From positions 1 to 5,142 of the forward strand of contig JAJYNM010000020.1 of NCBI GenBank assembly GCA_021786335.1: a stretch of 5,142 bases of DNA. Reading direction: 5' to 3'. The DNA comes from an archaeon. GTDB taxonomy: Archaea; Thermoproteota; Nitrososphaeria; Nitrososphaerales; UBA183. The position numbers and the translations under genes were made by a program. Each line of letters begins with the position of its first letter. Position 1 is the stretch's first letter. Of this stretch, positions 4,130 to 5,142 are shown piece after piece. The notes beneath the pieces were generated by a model. It was not told the origin of the DNA. It saw only the letters and a list, made by a program, of their open reading frames with translations, and did no database searches.

Positions 4130-4522
4130 ATGAATGAACAGAGTAACGAGGAGGTCTGCATGTGTGCCCTCGACGGGACGATGGACCTCCTGGGGAAGAA
4201 GTGGGCGCTGTTCACGATCAACGCCATTGGCAACCATGGGTCGGTACGGTTCAAGGACCTTTACAGCGAGCTCCACAGGATCTCTCCGTCCACCCTGTCT
4301 TCTATTCTCCATCAGCTGGAATCACGTGGCGTGGTGAGTCGGGAATCTTTTGCCGAGATACCACCGAGGGTCGAGTACAGGCTGACCCAGAACGGTATCG
4401 AACTCAGGCAAGCGATTCTACCTCTCCTGGCGTGGGCGAGCAGACAAGACGACTATGCGCGGCAGGCGGAGAAATGTGACCCCCGACAGTATGTCAAGGT
4501 AACATTATCAAGAGACCGGTGA
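4130..4522 (+). CDS. HxlR-family winged-helix regulator, probable arsenic-responsive repressor
   Basis: This 130-residue winged-helix protein starts MNEQSNEEVCMCALDGTMDL. The HxlR hallmark is the N-terminal Cys followed by DLLGKKWALFTI (19-30), then the recognition region RFKDLYSELHRISPSTLSSIL (40-60), LESRGVVSRE (63-72), and the wing IPPRVEYRLTQNG (77-89). Members are dimeric; several sense oxidants or electrophiles through the N-terminal Cys. Here there is C10-x-C12, and a third Cys, C116, lies in the C-terminal tail (AEKCDPRQ). Three thiols could bind As(III), but that is inference. I chose ATG 4130 because the longer in-frame reading from 4061 runs through the TATA element. It is divergent from the ars operon and shares its promoter, and no ArsR-type gene is seen in the window, so it is the probable local regulator. 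Confidence 0.94.
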   Translation: MNEQSNEEVCMCALDGTMDLLGKKWALFTINAIGNHGSVRFKDLYSELHRISPSTLSSILHQLESRGVVSRESFAEIPPRVEYRLTQNGIELRQAILPLLAWASRQDDYARQAEKCDPRQYVKVTLSRDR

Positions 4523-4562
4523 GGGAACCTCAAGCAACCGCACGAGGGTGTATCTTGAATTG

Positions 4563-4612
4563 CACTCCTTTTCTCTTGAATGGCTCGATTCTTCCCTTTC
4601 CCTCCCTCCTCT
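4563..4612 (+). terminator. Pyrimidine-rich probable transcription terminator
   Basis: About 40 bases after the HxlR stop there is a T/C tract (CTCCTTTTCTCTT, 4565-4577), followed by a 24-base run with no purines at 4589-4612. Archaeal RNA polymerase commonly terminates at T-rich tracts without a hairpin. Position and composition fit, but there is no direct proof. Confidence 0.45.
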
Positions 4613-4674
4613 GGCGAGCCCATAACATGCAACACCCCCGTGAAACGAGCTCTTTCGGAGAGCGAAGTTGGGCG

Positions 4675-4694
4675 GCCCCACTTCGAAGCGGGGC
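4675..4694. repeat. Strong hairpin
   Basis: GCCCC-A-CTTCGAAG-C-GGGGC is a near-perfect 20-base inverted repeat with a single A/C mismatch. It would fold as RNA with a four-base loop. It is not followed by a T-run, so it is not a typical intrinsic terminator. Confidence 0.6.
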
Positions 4695-5059
4695 GAGGGC
4701 GAAGGACGGGCGGAGCGGCAGAGAGGGGGGAGCGAAGCGAGCGAATGCGAGCGGTGCCGTCAGGCATCGCGGGGGGTGAATTTGCCGCGGAGCGAAGGCC
4801 GAGCCTGAAGGGCATGCGGTTCAGCCAGCAGTTCCGGAGCGAGAACGTGAGCTACGCCATTGGATTCTCTATGCGCCGTTTGTAGCGAGCCAACAGGGCG
4901 ACATACGAAATCGTCTGAAATCGCCTGCCCCAAGAGGTCGTTCGGGTCTGCGTTGAGCCGCGCCCTCGCGGGTCGATTGGCGCCTTGTCCACGCCCTCCC
5001 ATCCGACCTTCAGCCATAGGCTCGGCCCCCCTGATGGGCTGGCGGAAGGAGGTTGTTCC

Positions 5060-5067
5060 TTTAATAC
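5060..5067 (+). promoter_or_regulatory. TATA-like element before the right-edge ORF
   Basis: TTTAATAC is centred about 36 bases before the ATG at 5100. That would place transcription start near 5089 and leave a leader of about 10 bases. It resembles the two stronger promoters in this window but is not palindromic. Confidence 0.35.
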
Positions 5068-5099
5068 CATCCAGATGCCCCGTGGACGAACCAACTGGC

Positions 5100-5142
5100 A
5101 TGGTCGAAATCGAGTACCGCCCGTATCAGAAGATCGTCGTTC
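5100..5142 (+). CDS. Possible start of an unknown gene, cut by the right edge
   Basis: ATG at 5100 opens 14 codons (MVEIEYRPYQKIVV) that run off the window. Charged and aromatic residues alternate with valines in a beta-strand-like way. A TATA-like element lies at a workable distance upstream. The same frame is open further upstream with a GTG at 5082, so the start is not certain. Too little is present to name a family, and it could be chance. Confidence 0.35.
   Translation, partial: MVEIEYRPYQKIVV

Larger units (their letters stand above)
4613..5099. other. Gene-free G-rich stretch with GAGCGAA(G) repeats
   Basis: Two long open frames cross this region (plus 4580-4885, minus 4760-5101). 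Both are low-complexity, rich in Arg/Gly/Ser or Ala/Pro, with no recognisable fold, and they contradict each other, so I call neither a gene. The plus strand carries GAGCGAA at 4660, 4730, 4739 and 4790, with a variant GAGCGAGA at 4837, embedded in G-rich sequence. It also carries one strong hairpin (4675-4694). After about 4900 the sequence returns to ordinary composition, with GAAATCG twice at 4907-4923. The region could encode a structured RNA or be a degraded repeat. No tRNA, SRP RNA or RNase P RNA signature was found by eye. Confidence 0.5.

Noticed and set aside
4453..5101. Long overlapping frames on both strands (4580-4885, 4453-4815, 4760-5101)
   Set aside because: Low-complexity, mutually overlapping translations created by GC-rich repeats; none shows a fold or family signature.
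1..5142. CRISPR array, tRNA or insertion-sequence ends
   Set aside because: No regularly spaced repeats, no cloverleaf or TTCGA-type arm in context, and no paired terminal inverted repeats with target duplications were found by eye.

Overview
The window looks archaeal. Promoters are TATA-type elements sitting about 25-31 bases upstream of start codons, so most transcripts would be leaderless or nearly so. The gene families (HxlR regulator, Rdx protein, HicB-like antitoxin, tiny zinc-finger protein) are common in uncultured archaea of moderate GC. I cannot fix the lineage; an uncultured Thermoplasmata-, Bathyarchaeia- or Nitrososphaeria-type genome would fit.

Left part (1-1528): a HicB-like antitoxin gene runs off the left edge on the minus strand. 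Next comes a gene-poor stretch, then a minus-strand ankyrin-repeat gene whose last repeat is cut off by a one-base frameshift. It is divergent from a CsoR/FrmR-family metal-sensor-type repressor. Both genes share one palindromic TATA element at 1241-1250. A perfect 7-bp inverted repeat (1251-1268), a likely operator, lies between that TATA and the repressor start codon.

Centre (1529-4522): this is an arsenic-resistance module. On the minus strand a single operon reads: Rdx (SelW-like) CxxC protein, Acr3 arsenite efflux permease, thioredoxin-type ArsC (ATGA overlap with acr3), a very small membrane ORF pair, and a 55-residue zinc-finger protein coupled by a TTGA overlap. The membrane pair reads as one two-helix hairpin interrupted by an in-frame TGA. 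An HxlR-family repressor with a CxC motif is transcribed divergently from a second palindromic TATA element (4096-4108). The likely logic is that ArsC reduces arsenate to arsenite using electrons from a thiol carrier, for which Rdx is a candidate. Acr3 then exports arsenite, and the HxlR protein takes the regulatory place usually held by ArsR.

Right part (4523-5142): a pyrimidine-rich probable terminator is followed by a G-rich non-coding stretch with several copies of GAGCGAA(G) and one strong hairpin. The window ends with the first codons of a possible new gene.

The best candidates for something undescribed are the Rdx-headed, HxlR-controlled ars operon with its C-terminal Cys-Cys tail, and the chain of micro-genes after arsC. 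Three accessory genes show single-base lesions (ankyrin frameshift, TGA in the membrane ORF, Cys-to-Arg in the zinc finger). These could be real decay or assembly errors.
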